DNA of 64,000 bases from Zarea fungicola (taxonomy: Eukaryota; Ascomycota; Sordariomycetes; Hypocreales; Cordycipitaceae), in assembly GCA_900169235.1 (NCBI GenBank), contig FWCC01000472.1, positions 1 through 64,000 on the forward strand, written 5' to 3'. The position numbers and the translations under genes are program-made. The notes beneath the pieces are model-generated. The model was given only the letters and a program-made list of their open reading frames with translations. It did not search any database and was not told the origin of the DNA. This document shows, piece after piece, positions 46,576-57,540 of this stretch (the stretch's first letter is position 1; every line of letters begins with the position of its first letter).

Positions 46576-49174
46576 CTACATAAGTCCCTGCAGGAACAGT
46601 CGTGAAATATCCCCACCGTCGCCATCATGGTGCTGCTCCAGGCCGCCGTACACACCCTCGTCGAAGCCGCCGCCGCCGCTAAACATGGCTTCATCCCCCA
46701 GCGCGTCAAACAGGTTGAGGATATCCGGATTCATGCCAGGCAGCATCTCAATGTCGCTGCCCCCCGCGCCCACTCCGGATGCTGCGCCGTGTAACCCGCC
46801 CGCAGCCTGTCTCGTATTATAGTCCCATATCCCGCCGCTCGCGGCCACAGCACCACCACCACCAGCAGGCGCAGCAGCCAGGCCCGAGCGCCAGCCGTTG
46901 TTGTTATTGTGATGCCCGGCTGCGCCAGGATCCGCCTTGGTCGTCGTCGTAGTCGCATCCTGTTTCTGTCCGCCATTGCCGGCGGTGGCACCACCACCAC
47001 CCACGATACCCAGGCTCTTCAACTTGGGCAGCAAGCCCCGAATGCTCTTCCACAACCTCTTGCTCGCGATGCTATGCCGACTAAACTTCTTCACGAGCCC
47101 GGCCGCGTCCAGAAAGCTCTGCCCACAGGATGCGGCAAACATGTGCGGCGCATGGCACATGGCCAGGGACAAGACCGCAAACGCGCTGGCCAGAAAGTAG
47201 TTGAAGGCGTTCTGCTGCCGCGAGTAAATGTCCGACGTGGCGTTGAGGTGCACGAGCACCTGCACCGTGTCCTGGGCGAGCTCGACGGCGATGCGCGCCC
47301 GCTGGTGGTCCGCGGCGATGGTGGTGGCGCTGAGGAGCTGGTGCTGGTAGATGGAGATGCGGGTGAGGTTGCCGCGGAGGTAGAGGAGGGCGCGCAGGCG
47401 GTGCAGCACCCGCGGCTGGGAGCGCGTCGAGTACAGGGCGCGCGGGTGCCGCATCTGGAGGTGCGGCGGGATGGAGTCGAGCCACTCCTGCGCCGAGGCG
47501 TCGAGGCGGTAGGCGAGCTCGTGCGGGATGGACGGGTTGGCGGACCCGAAGGGGGGGATGGCCTCCCAGAGCTTGGAGCACAGCTGGGCGTAGCCAACCA
47601 TGCATTTGAGGTATGGCGAGTCAAGTTCCTAAGAGGTAGGTAAGCTTTTGCTTCTATGCATGACAACGAGGGTGATGGCGGTGAAAGAAAGTTGGAGGAA
47701 GGGAAGAGGGGACGCACAATTTCGAGCAATGTTGGATCAATATCGCCATCTACCAAGGCAAAGGAAAGACTGGTGCCGAAGCTCCAGCGACGATCAAGGA
47801 TATAGCAGCAACAGAAGACGCGAAGTGCCTTTTGCCGCAACGCTGCATCCGTAAAATTGTCATACAAACTCTTTTTGCGATGAAGGCCCATTTCCAGAGC
47901 CTCGCGTGCTGCGACACCAATGGTTCGCCAGGCCAGCAGTTCATCATCGCTGTGAAAGTAGTAAATGCTCTACCATGAGAGATTAGTCAATACCCAAAAA
48001 ATGAGATTGCACAACTACGTACCAGAGTGATGAGAAGTTGGATTCCCCTGAGTGACACCTCGGTCTGGGATACTCGGACCGTGTGCTGCGTTACAGATGA
48101 GGCAATGGCAGCACATAGGTTGTTCTTTCCGTGTGCTTCAATCGCAATTCCAATCGCCACTGTGATCTTGGCTAAATCAATGTCTATGCTTGACAATACC
48201 CGCTTTGCGCCGTCACCATCGCTGCTTGCTGTTTCCTCGTCTTGGAGAAGCTCTGGTTGCCGGATAATGCCCAAGATTTCCTCTGATCGAGATGCCAGCT
48301 CCATGACATCGATATAGGGATACACAGACTCAACCTCCTCTTCAAACACGCCCATGAGTCGCGCCGCCTCAACCGCGGTACACTGTGCCCAAAACTCCTC
48401 GTCAGTGGAGATGGCAGATGCATCGTTGGGCGGTGCCTCTGGCGAAGCGGGGCCACTCCCTGAAGGCGAGGACGGCGAGTCTGGCACGCCCATACGCGTG
48501 AGGGAGCGCTCTGCAATCATGAGGCCAAACGCGGGACGAGTTGGCCCGACGAATTGCGCGTGCTTGGGAACAGCAGCGGCATCCTTTGATGTGTTGGAAG
48601 GGGAGCGTGTCGAGACATGGTCCACCACACTCGACGAAACCGCGAGCCTGGCCGGCGGCGAGCGTATTTGCTTCAGCTCATGGACGGCCTGCGAGAGGTT
48701 GGCAAGTTCATGGCGAACATGTGCCAGTTCCTCACTGAGCGACTGGATCTGTGGTCTGCGCGCCCGGGCAGTTAGCATTCAATCACAATGTATCGACCAA
48801 CATGCGCTAGGAATCGTACACCTCCTCACGTTTCTTCTCAACCTTGGGTGAGTTTACAGCGAAGATACATAAAAGGTTGCGCGTGTTGCAGCGCTCGCAG
48901 CTGGTTCCGTCTGATATGGGCACACATTTCAATTTTCTCCTCTTGCATTCGTTGCTATCAGTCAAGGCAGGCACGTATTAGTATAGAGGATGGATCATGC
49001 ATAGAGCTCCCATAGCAATGTGTGCAGGTAGCCTTACCATGCAAGGGATGTATATTTGCCACGTTTCCCTCGTGGAGCCGACTCCGTCGTCTCTTCAGGT
49101 GCGGCACGCTTCGGTGGTGGTGAATTCTCCGTCTCCCGACTTGGGCTGCGTACTGGTGATGGGTCCTTTGGCAT
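46576..49174 (-). CDS. Zn(II)2Cys6 transcription factor with fungal-specific domain
   Basis: Five exons (49174-49038, 48954-48822, 48748-48023, 47969-47718, 47628-46576) give 766 residues. The binuclear zinc cluster is assembled across the first intron: Cys46, 49, 56, 65, 68 and 75 (CNECKRRKLKC ... CERC ... C). A short coiled coil follows (IQSLSEELAHVRHELANL). The middle carries the fungal_trans homology region (IYYFHSDDELLAWRTIGVAAREALEMGLHR, then a CCYILDRRWSFGTSLSF type block). The last 150 residues are rich in Gly, Ala, Asn and acid and may be an activation domain. The protein should bind CGG-type half-sites. It is convergent with the amine oxidase gene and divergent from the P450 gene, so local control of both is the natural guess. 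The exon 2 to exon 3 splice was chosen by phase. Confidence 0.88.
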
Positions 49175-49711
49175 GGTGTGGGCTTGTGGCTAGACATTCA
49201 TGCTGCTGCCAATTTAAAAATAAGTAAAAAAAGGAAATAACACTGCTAAATGTCCTTTTCCGTTTACACGGCGATGGATTCCGAGCGTGGCTCTGCCTCG
49301 CAGTATTTCCGCAGCCGCCAAAGAGGTGTAGATGCTGTGAGACAAGGAGAGTGGCACATCTGCGGCGAGTTGCGGAAGGTTTTTCCGAGGCTTCCGCTGG
49401 CTTTGTCCATGCTGCATTTGTGTGGCAAAACGAGACTAGCATCTGCTGTCCATCCCCACACAACGGATCGTGCTTGGGCTTGATTACATTCGGTTTTAAC
49501 CCATTCCTGGACTGTGATGGAACAGAGCCCGCAAACTGGCGGAGAATGGCGGCTTTGCCGTGCCCAATGATCCGCGTATGATGCTAATCCCGGAACAGGA
49601 GGAGCACGCGGCAGCATTGTCTATATCTTCAACAGCCCCTCTTGCGTTCATGTATTTTTTCACGACAAGAAACGCTCTACGCCAGCATTCTCGGCCGCCC
49701 ATATTCAGACC
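49175..49711. promoter_or_regulatory. Divergent promoter of regulator and P450 genes
   Basis: The 537 bases between the two start codons contain many CGG/CCG triplets. The most striking site is at 49372-49397, where GCGGAAG and CTTCCGC face each other and CGGAA-N5-TTCCG is nested inside. A further TTCCGAG is at 49279-49285. No coding sequence is supported. Confidence 0.6.
49372..49397. promoter_or_regulatory. Candidate Zn2Cys6 operator, nested inverted repeat
   Basis: Outer arms GCGGAAG (49372-49378) and CTTCCGC (49391-49397) are perfect inverse complements. The inner pair CGGAA (49373-49377) and TTCCG (49383-49387) makes a CGG-N9-CCG arrangement, the kind of site bound by dimeric Zn(II)2Cys6 proteins. 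Function is inferred. Confidence 0.45.
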
Positions 49712-51477
49712 ATGATTAAATCTACAGATTGGCTAGCGCTCATCACAAACAACGGCCGCCGCGGCACGTTGGAGACGCTGGCGATAAGCCTGGTGCTTGC
49801 GCCAATCGTCTACCTCATCATCAACGAAGTGATTCGATACAATGCACGTATTGCTCAATTAAAGGGCCCACGGGGCTTGCCCGTCATTGGAAACCTGAGA
49901 GACATTCGTGTCAATGCAGCAGAAAAGTATCGCGAGTGGGCCAAGACGTTTGGCGATGTCTACCAGATCCAGCTTGGCAACATTCCCGTCGTAGTCATCA
50001 ACTCGGCTGAAGCGGCAAAATCTCTTTTCGGGTATAACCTGCAAGCCATGAGCTCGCGGCCCGAGTTTTATACATTTCACAAGGTGCGTGTTGAGCTGCA
50101 GTAACCTGCCGATAGACCTTTGCTTCAATGCCGTCGCGTGTCGCTTCAGAAGCTAATACTTGAAAAACTCGCAGGTCGTCTCTGATACAGCAGGCACTAC
50201 GATTGGTACATCGCCATTTAGCGACTCGCTTAAACGTAGACGCAAAGGTGCTGCCACGGCGTTGAATAAGCCCTCCATTCAGACATACATCCCCCATCTG
50301 GATATCGAGTCTCGCGATTTCATCAAGGAGCTTTACGAGTATGGCGACGCGGGCAAGACGCCAACAGACCCTATGCCTATGATCCAACGTCTGTCACTGT
50401 CGCTCGCCCTGACACTCAATTGGGGCGTGCGCCTCAAGAGCCAAAAGGACAACCTATTTGACGAAATCACCTACGTCGAGGAGGAAATCAGTCGATTCCG
50501 GTCCACCACCGGCAACCTCCAGGATTACATCCCGCTTCTGCGACTGAATCCAATCAATCGACACTCGGAAAAAGCGCGCGATGTGCGCCGTCGCCGCGAC
50601 GTATACCTCTCCCGGCTGAACAATGGGCTCGACGAGCGCATCGCCAACGGCACCTATAAGCCTTGCATCCAGGCCAACGTCATCATGGACGAGGAAGCCA
50701 AACTCAACAAAGAAGAGCTGACGTCGATTAGCTTGACCATGCTCTCGGGAGGCTTGGACACCGTGACGACCCAGGTTGCTTGGTTTGTTGCGTTCTTGTC
50801 GCAAAACCCAGATATTCAGGACAGGGCAGTGGAGGAGATTAGCAAGTTTTACAACAATCAGCAGCCCATGTGTGACGAGAACGACGACCAAAAGTGCAGC
50901 TACGTCGTGGCGCTGGTAAAAGAGTCGCTGCGATACTTTACTGTGCTGCGCCTGGCACTTCCCCGCGCCTCTGTCAAGGACGTGTCCTACGGTGCATGCA
51001 CCATCCCCAAAGGATCGGTTTTATTTCTCAATGCGTGGGCATGTAACATGGGTAGGTCCTATTTTGCATCCAATATATATGGCGGGGGGGAATCTCCACA
51101 AAAGAAGCAAAGGCTAACCATTCTATTCAGACAACAAGGTGTGGGATGACCCAGAAGTGTTTCGTCCAGAGCGCTGGTTCGAGCAGCCCGACGCACCACT
51201 CTTCACCTACGGGGTAGGCTACCGCATGTGCGCTGGCTCACTGCTGGCTAATCGCGAGCTCTACCTCGTCTACATGCGTCTACTCAACAGCTTCCGCGTC
51301 GAAAAGTTTGACGAGGTCGACTGCCACCCCATCACCGGAAACCAGGATCCGACGAGCCTTGTGGCCATGCCGAACCGGTACCGGGCACGCTTTGTGCCAC
51401 GAAATCCAGTAGCGCTCAAGGCGGCCATGGAAGAGACGAAGGCCATGGAGCGTGCGGATGACAGTGTTTCGGCGTGA
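49712..51477 (+). CDS. Cytochrome P450, CYP504-like phenylacetate hydroxylase
   Basis: Three exons (49712-50083, 50175-51051, 51131-51477) encode 531 residues. An N-terminal membrane anchor (about residues 20-40) is followed by a proline hinge (GPRGLPVIGN). The I-helix reads SGGLDTVTT, the ExxR motif is KESLR, PERW follows, and the heme loop FTYGVGYRMCAG places the ligand at Cys450. The stretches HKVVSDTAGTTIGTSP, KRRRKGAATALNKPS and GYRMCAGSLLANRELYL closely resemble fungal CYP504 enzymes (PhacA and PhacB of Aspergillus), which hydroxylate phenylacetate or hydroxyphenylacetates on the way to homogentisate. Family level is likely; subfamily and substrate are inferred. It is divergent from the zinc-cluster regulator. 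A reductase partner in the ER is expected. Confidence 0.88.
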
Positions 51478-51724
51478 AGGGAGAGGTTGGGAAATTGGAA
51501 GTCGGCAAGCGGACAAGGAGAATTGAATTTGAAGAATATTTGGAAGTGATGAAGATGATGATAGCATATCAATTTTTTTTTCTTCTTTTTGCATTTTATT
51601 TTTAATAAAATTCTGATGTTTATTTCTGAAATAATTGAGCGATGGAGCCGTAGTGCCCTAACCTCTCTCAACCTAGACGGGGCTTGCGACCCTTTCACTC
51701 TATAAATTCTCTCCTGTATTTCCA

Positions 51725-52468
51725 TTATTTCGCGTTCTCGGAAGGCGCGTCCTTCTTATCAAACCCACGCTCCAGACTTTGGTAGTTTAGAGCTTCAAGA
51801 GCCCAAATGCCGCCTGCCGCTACGAGGAACAGCCGCGTCTGACTCTCCGTCAAGCTGTCCAAGACGTCAATCTCTCCGCCCTTTTTCCAGTTGAACATGC
51901 CACCGCTCCGCAGCCGGCCCACGACGCTGCCGTCCTCATCATCAATGCACGCATATACTGTCTTGAAACTCGCAGACCTGTCCTTTCGCCAGGTCAGCGT
52001 CCTCGGCTGCTTCGTCGCACCGCCGCTCGCCCCACCGCCCCCCTCATCGTCGTCGTCGGACAAGACGGTGACGTGGTAGTCGCTCCGTCGAAAGTTGTTC
52101 CTTTCACGGCACATCTTGTCCAGTGCCTGGTCGTCGGGGTGCTGCTGCTTCTGGCTCTTGCTGTCGCCGAGACCAATCACCATCTGCCGGGCCGTCCAGC
52201 GGGTGTTGACAAAGGCCACCATGGGGGCGGATTTGCTGTCGCCGTGGCGGAGGAACACGCTCGGCGTGCGGGAGAGGGCGTGAGACTCGAGATAGTACAG
52301 GGCCGGGCTGGAGGACGGTCCGTCGTGGATGGTGACGTTTGTGCGGGAGGTGGTGTAGTACATGTTGAGCGTCGTCATGGGGGCGGCGCCCTTGAAGGAC
52401 CAGCCATCGGCGTCCTGAGCGTCGCCTATAAGAGTCACGTTTGTTGCTATGCTGGCTGTTTCCGACAT
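51725..52468 (-). CDS. Tubby C-terminal-like (LURP-type) fungal protein
   Basis: One exon gives 247 residues from the ATG at 52468; the frame stays open 39 codons further upstream, so a longer form starting at 52585 is possible. The N-terminal half (NVTIHDGPSSSPALYYLESH) and middle (RRSDYHVTV, RTLTWRKD, FKTVYACIDDEDGSVVGRL) follow the strand pattern of fungal proteins with a Tubby C-terminal-like fold; the function of such proteins is unknown. The C-terminus has a hydrophobic stretch (RLFLVAAGGIWALEAL) that could contact a membrane. An acidic, Gly-rich loop (DDDDEGGGGASGG) splits the domain. It ends 248 bases from the P450 stop codon in convergent orientation. Its relation to the catabolic genes is unknown. 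Confidence 0.7.
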   Translation of the reverse strand: MSETASIATNVTLIGDAQDADGWSFKGAAPMTTLNMYYTTSRTNVTIHDGPSSSPALYYLESHALSRTPSVFLRHGDSKSAPMVAFVNTRWTARQMVIGLGDSKSQKQQHPDDQALDKMCRERNNFRRSDYHVTVLSDDDDEGGGGASGGATKQPRTLTWRKDRSASFKTVYACIDDEDGSVVGRLRSGGMFNWKKGGEIDVLDSLTESQTRLFLVAAGGIWALEALNYQSLERGFDKKDAPSENAK

Positions 52469-54427
52469 TTTGAATACACGTTGGATGAGGCTGCTCCTGT
52501 CCTCGTCTTTATACCGGAGATGATTAAGCTGGTGGTGAGGTTCTACAATGCGAGTTGTAGTTGAAGCGAGTAACAAGAATGACATCTCTTATAGTTATTA
52601 TAGAGCCGCTTGCGAAATCGGTGCATGAGCTAGCCAAAAGTCTGACCACCTCTTTTAATATTTTTGAGGCGATCTACGTGGCAGACGAGGCTGCAGCTGG
52701 AAAGCCCAACCAAGCCCCATCTTTTAACAATCTTCTGGTGAAGTGCCAAGCCGTGGCGCCCAATTACCATTGCCGAGTAGAGCATGTCCATCAATTCCCA
52801 TTTTTGTTTCGTTGATTACGACATTTTGTTACTGAACTGGTCCAATTCCGGCAGTCACCGAGTGCCCGCCCAACTCTCACCTTGGCCGTTCCACGCTTAT
52901 GTGGAGTTGGGTTTGCAAGATATCTCACGACAAGGCAGGAAATTGGTTGGAAAATGTCTCGCCGCTGTTGCGAAAACTCGGCTCCTAAGCCCACCAGCCG
53001 ATCCTGTAGGGGATAATAGTTTGATTTGATTAACCCAGTAAACGATTGTCAATCGAGTCCTTGTCTGGGCTTTTACAAGGATATCCTTCCCTGTCCCGCG
53101 GCTGTCGCCGTTCTTCTCGACAACTGGAAGCCAGATTTCAACCTCAAAATACTTTCCAAGACCCTTGGCAATACTTGCCAGATATAGCTTCGATAAATAC
53201 GTTTTGGCCGATCTTGTGCTCAGCATGCGCAGGACCGTTGAACCAAAAAGAGGGCCGTTGAAGCAATAACCAACGCCGGCACAGACATAGCTTGTGCTCA
53301 GTAATATTTCTTTTGAGACAGCCTGGTGGAATACGTCATAAACCAACGCCGTATCTACACTAGCAGACTAAGGCTCCTGGCATGGAAATGCGATTCATTG
53401 CATCAGTGTGGGGTAGTTGATCTACAAGAAGTCTTGCCAGCCTGATTGATTCGCCAGGACGTAGATCCGTGGAGTTATTGACGCATGTGCTTTCGAAAAA
53501 TAGAAATCAGAGCACAGAGGCAAAGGCTAATGTATTTACTCCATGGTCCAAGAATACAAGCTTGCGTAATCGAGTTTTTGCCCGTGTTGCGGACAGTTTA
53601 TACAGGCATGAACCCGCCATAAACTATCATGAGCTAGACGATACGAGGCCTGCGCATGCAGTATTCAGACAGGTTCAGACTATCTCATGTGTCTCATTTA
53701 CAGATAGGTGTATAGTAAGCAAGGCTTTTGCCAGAACTAATGCAATAATAGCGGAACGAATAGCAAGAGCGTTGGTAGCGGGCTGACCAGCTGCCACGGA
53801 AAGCACTTGTGAGTCCATTGAGGCCGCGACCCCTTTGCAAAATCCGCTCCGTACCCGTACCAAGCACGCCATTTTCCCATGTGAATGACCCAGAAACCGT
53901 TCAGGGTATTCTGACTGGCGACATATACAAAGCAGTAATGTGCTGGTTCAGCATCATTGGGGTTGTCGTCGGTAGTGGCTGGCTTCTGTGGTCCGTTTTT
54001 TTAACCCACTAATACAATGTGCAGGTGATAGGAGCATAAATGTAATATGTTACGTTGGATTAAGACCTAATTATCGTTGGCGATTACGAGGTTAAAGCCC
54101 TAATCTACCGCCACGACTGATGCAAAACAGTGCAGTCTCTGGAGGGCTGCCGAGCCAGCACTCACCTTTATGAGAAGTGCCCAGTCGCACTACAACAATG
54201 AAGAAGATTAATAAAAGTGCCTCACTAGCTTAAACTCTCTAGTCTAGACCTAAAAACAGTTCTACCATGTCTGGACGACTCACCCTAACATCCCTACCTG
54301 TAAGTGTTTATGGGGATGATGCTTGCGGCACTATGGGCATATAAATTACACTATCCTCACTATTAGAATGGGCAGTGATAAGTAGAAGGATGAATGATGA
54401 TCTACTTACTAGCTAGAATAGTTTGCC
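52469..54427. other. Low-density stretch with degraded coding remnants
   Basis: No intact gene is supported. A protein-like frame on the minus strand (listed separately) has no start or splice partners. The sequence near 54240-54320 has an isolated ATG with a following GTAAGT donor but no downstream exon. This fits an accessory stretch with decayed genes. Confidence 0.45.
52990..53390 (-). pseudogene. Possible gene remnant, family not recognised
   Basis: An open stretch of about 130 codons on the minus strand has a natural amino-acid mix (for example VYDVFHQAVSKEILLSTSYV and LYLASIAKGLGKYFEVEIWL). Its upstream side is closed by TAG, and its last 50 codons lose protein-like character. I see no start codon in a good context and no matching exons either side. 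It could be a decayed gene, a single exon of a missed gene, or chance. Confidence 0.3.
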
Positions 54428-55663
54428 TCACCGAAACGGCGTTATGGCCGCTAGCCCTGGCACCCTGTCATCATCTGCAACACTCTGTAAGTGGCAATCT
54501 TTTAGACAATATGCAAACAAAACCTTGGGCTTTAGCTTAGGCAGCCTTTCCGTCTCTTGAATAACCCATGGATGGTCAGTCTTGAACGAATTTATTCTTC
54601 CCCGCCCAAGCCCCATACGTAGGTGGCTATTAATGGCTTCAGGGCGATCAAAGACCTGCGTTGGATCCTTATAAATGCTACTCTGCGGATTGTGTCGTTT
54701 CTCGTGTAGCCATTTGAGTGCCAGTAGTAACCATTCTACCTTGATAAGCCATCTTTTGACTTGATATAAAAATTCCAAGGATTTCATGGCGTTAAATAAT
54801 TTGACCTGCGCCGTTCTTTTTTGATTTTTTATATTCTTCTTGAACAAAGCGTGAAACTTATCCAACATAGTGGCATCAGTATAATCAACCAGCTGACAGG
54901 GCTCATCTATAATGTGGCCAAAGACCTGTGATGCAAGCAGGTCTGTCATGCTAGTGTGTATGTGGACAGTTTCCATAATAACGTCTACATCCATAGTAAA
55001 ACTTAAATCTGTACCGAGTATCTCCGTAGAGTCTTGTAGTAGGTACGAGATAGAAGCCGGATTGTCCATCCGGTTTACCCAGAGAGCCGGCGCGTGCCTG
55101 TTTCCCGAGGCAGACGCGTTTGAGTGAAACTCGAAAAAATGTTCAGCAAGCAAGCACACAGGCGATCCAGGATAATTATGCCTCTGGTCCCGTAGGAAAT
55201 TGTCTAGCGTGTCGTCACCTGAGCCTTCTATTGCAGAATCATTGAACGTCCAGGTACAGAGCAATGTGTCAAGCTGGCGCTGTATCCATGTATCAAACAT
55301 CGAAACCCCGGTTATTCTTTCGCTTCCGCCCCAGCGAAACGCTAATTGGCGAGCTTCGTGACAGACAAACGCAATAAGCGGTGGCGAGTTCGCCCGACGA
55401 GACAACTCGCGGCACGTCATCCAGCACTGCTGCTGGATGTCCTTGTCGGACCAGTAGGAAAGGTCCCAAACGGGCTTATCAAGGATCGCGACTCGGCGGG
55501 GTAGGCAGAAGAACCAGATCCTCTCCCGTAGCTCACGAGGGAGGTGCCTAAACAGATGGAAGGTCTGCATTGACACTGGTTCGTCTATAGTAACTGGAAG
55601 GCAGCAGAAGTTGCCCGATCTAGAATTGAGAGGCAGGAGACCGGCCAGGTAGGAAAGCGTCAA
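54428..55663 (-). CDS. 2EXR-domain protein of unknown function
   Basis: One exon encodes up to 411 residues from 55663, or 380 from the ATG at 55570, which directly precedes the domain (FHLFRHLPRELRERIWFFCL) and is my preferred start. 2EXR proteins are an expanded family of filamentous ascomycetes with no known biochemical role. The N-terminal domain includes PRELR-IW and the later FVCHEARQLAF. The remainder is helical with a Lys-rich stretch (KKNIKNQKRTAQ). The gene stands alone in a low-density, partly AT-rich island, and codon use looks less biased to G/C ends than in the neighbouring genes, which fits accessory origin. No signal peptide. Confidence 0.75.
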   Translation of the reverse strand: MTLSYLAGLLPLNSRSGNFCCLPVTIDEPVSMQTFHLFRHLPRELRERIWFFCLPRRVAILDKPVWDLSYWSDKDIQQQCWMTCRELSRRANSPPLIAFVCHEARQLAFRWGGSERITGVSMFDTWIQRQLDTLLCTWTFNDSAIEGSGDDTLDNFLRDQRHNYPGSPVCLLAEHFFEFHSNASASGNRHAPALWVNRMDNPASISYLLQDSTEILGTDLSFTMDVDVIMETVHIHTSMTDLLASQVFGHIIDEPCQLVDYTDATMLDKFHALFKKNIKNQKRTAQVKLFNAMKSLEFLYQVKRWLIKVEWLLLALKWLHEKRHNPQSSIYKDPTQVFDRPEAINSHLRMGLGRGRINSFKTDHPWVIQETERLPKLKPKVLFAYCLKDCHLQSVADDDRVPGLAAITPFR

Positions 55664-57540
55664 ATAGAGCAGCTTTTATTATAAGCTATTAGTTATTAAC
55701 TAGTACAGAGTTGATTTGAAGGAAGGCAAGCGCTGTGGCGGCATTGGTACACCGCCATTTGCTGTCAACGGGCTACCGCAAGATGTTGCACTACAGCGTG
55801 AGCCCACCGATGCTTACTGCAGCCTTTTCTGTCAAGCCGTCAACGATAATGCGTTAAAAACGAGAAAACTGTATTAAGGCACGCCAGGCTGAGGCGGCCA
55901 GGGATGGCGGCCTAGGAGCGCAACGAGAGGAGTGACAGTTACGCTCACTCACCAGGCACGAGTGAGCACGGGTGGACAATAGAGATCCCCAAAGTATATT
56001 AAGCCAGGAAAGGACTGTAGCCCAGGTAATTTAGATCTATATTGATCATTCTAAGCAATATTCTTTCTATTGAGAGTCCTACCCCCTTAACGATACTTAC
56101 GCAAGATATCGTACTGTTCAGCATAACTTAGCTTACCCCAGTGCATACCCCAGCTGTGACTTGCACGTTAAGCCATCGTGTAGCGGTCCAAGCTAAGCAT
56201 TTTGACAACCTGACAAGGCAACTACAACGAGTATCTTAAAGCGAAGGAGAGAAGGAAATGGTGAAAGGAGAGCTCAGGAGCTCGTCGCTTCTAACCTTGC
56301 TTAATGGTTCGTGGCCAGGATGACTGGTGCCGACTAGCCTCATCCAGGTTCAGCCCGTTGCTCATCGTTACACTACGTTGCTTAATAGACTAATTTTATA
56401 AGTAGCTAAAAGGCTTGAATAAAGTAGAAAGTAGTATCGCAGTAATTTATTTAATTTATTTAGAATTATTCTAGCAGCTTAATATCTGTGACATAATAAG
56501 GGGTACTAAGCCGCGGAATTAGCCACTATGAGGCGTATGTGGATTTACTGTTGCCCTTCATGGGCAGTTGCTGTAAGCTGGACTTGAATAAAGGGCACTG
56601 TTTTGAAGAGTTGACGTGGCTCAAGTATAATAAACGCTTAAAAGGGGGAAGAAAGAATAAAATAAAATAAATAAAACGAAATATACAAGTGGTCTGATCG
56701 TTGCAAGTAGGTCAGTAGATTATCAATACTATGTACTTTGCAGATCTCAACGTCGACGCATCTCCTTATGCTGTGGCCGTGGACTCGCTGGCTCGTAGCA
56801 TCTCAGCTAGTTACTTGGTTCGGCAGAGCATGGTCACATTGCACGAGGGACCAATTCCGCACCACTACACACTGGCAATGTAAAGAAAGTTGGGGCACGG
56901 AGACCGCTAACACTTAACTTTGTCGGGCTTTATTAGCTTTGAGGTTTCTTCTAGGGCACCTAAAATCGATCAGCTCAATGCTTGATCCATTACTCAATTC
57001 TTTCTTCCCCGCATTCAGTGCAAGCCGGCGCTGCGAACTAACACTCAATCGGGTTTACGCAGGTCCAAAAATCGGATTCCGCGGGGCATCGGCATCTGGC
57101 TACGGTAAGGATAAAATAATATAAATAAGATACGGACTAAAGGACGTAGGATATGATCCATCCAGTCCTGAGCCAATCTTTGAAGCCGGCAGTTTCCTTG
57201 CAGATTTCTAGACCAATTAAGGGACCGATCGTCAGTGAGCTGTGTGTAGATAGTTGAAGCAATTTCAGCAGCTACCAAGCCACAAAACGTGGCGGCGTTC
57301 TTATCACCGCCGTTGACGCCCAGCCAAGCTACAGTAAAGCATACGGTGATACGGGAAGTGAGTTATCTCTCCAGCAAAGAGGGGGACACTCGCCTCGAGA
57401 GTCTAGGTGCCTCATTTTCTCAGGTTGTCTCAAGTATGCGTCTGTTTATATATGTGAACGAGTCCCGTATCCGATGCAATGTTGTCCAAAACTGAACAAG
57501 CATTATTTACATCATTTATTACATCCCATTTTTACTTATT
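55664..57540. other. Low-density AT-rich stretch, possible repeat remnants
   Basis: No intact gene is supported. AT-rich tracts lie at about 56385-56490 and 56630-56690. The part near 55930-56110 (a TGACAGTTACGCTCACTCACC start) looks like a long terminal repeat by style, but I could not find matching ends or target duplications. A short minus-strand frame near 57045-57290 has protein-like residues without a gene context. Confidence 0.4.

Noticed and set aside
46909..47643. 244-codon plus-strand frame opposite the regulator
   Set aside because: Shadow of the zinc-cluster regulator's last exon.
55930..56230. Solo LTR retrotransposon repeat
   Set aside because: The opening sequence is LTR-like, but I could not find matched ends, a target duplication, or a second copy in this window.
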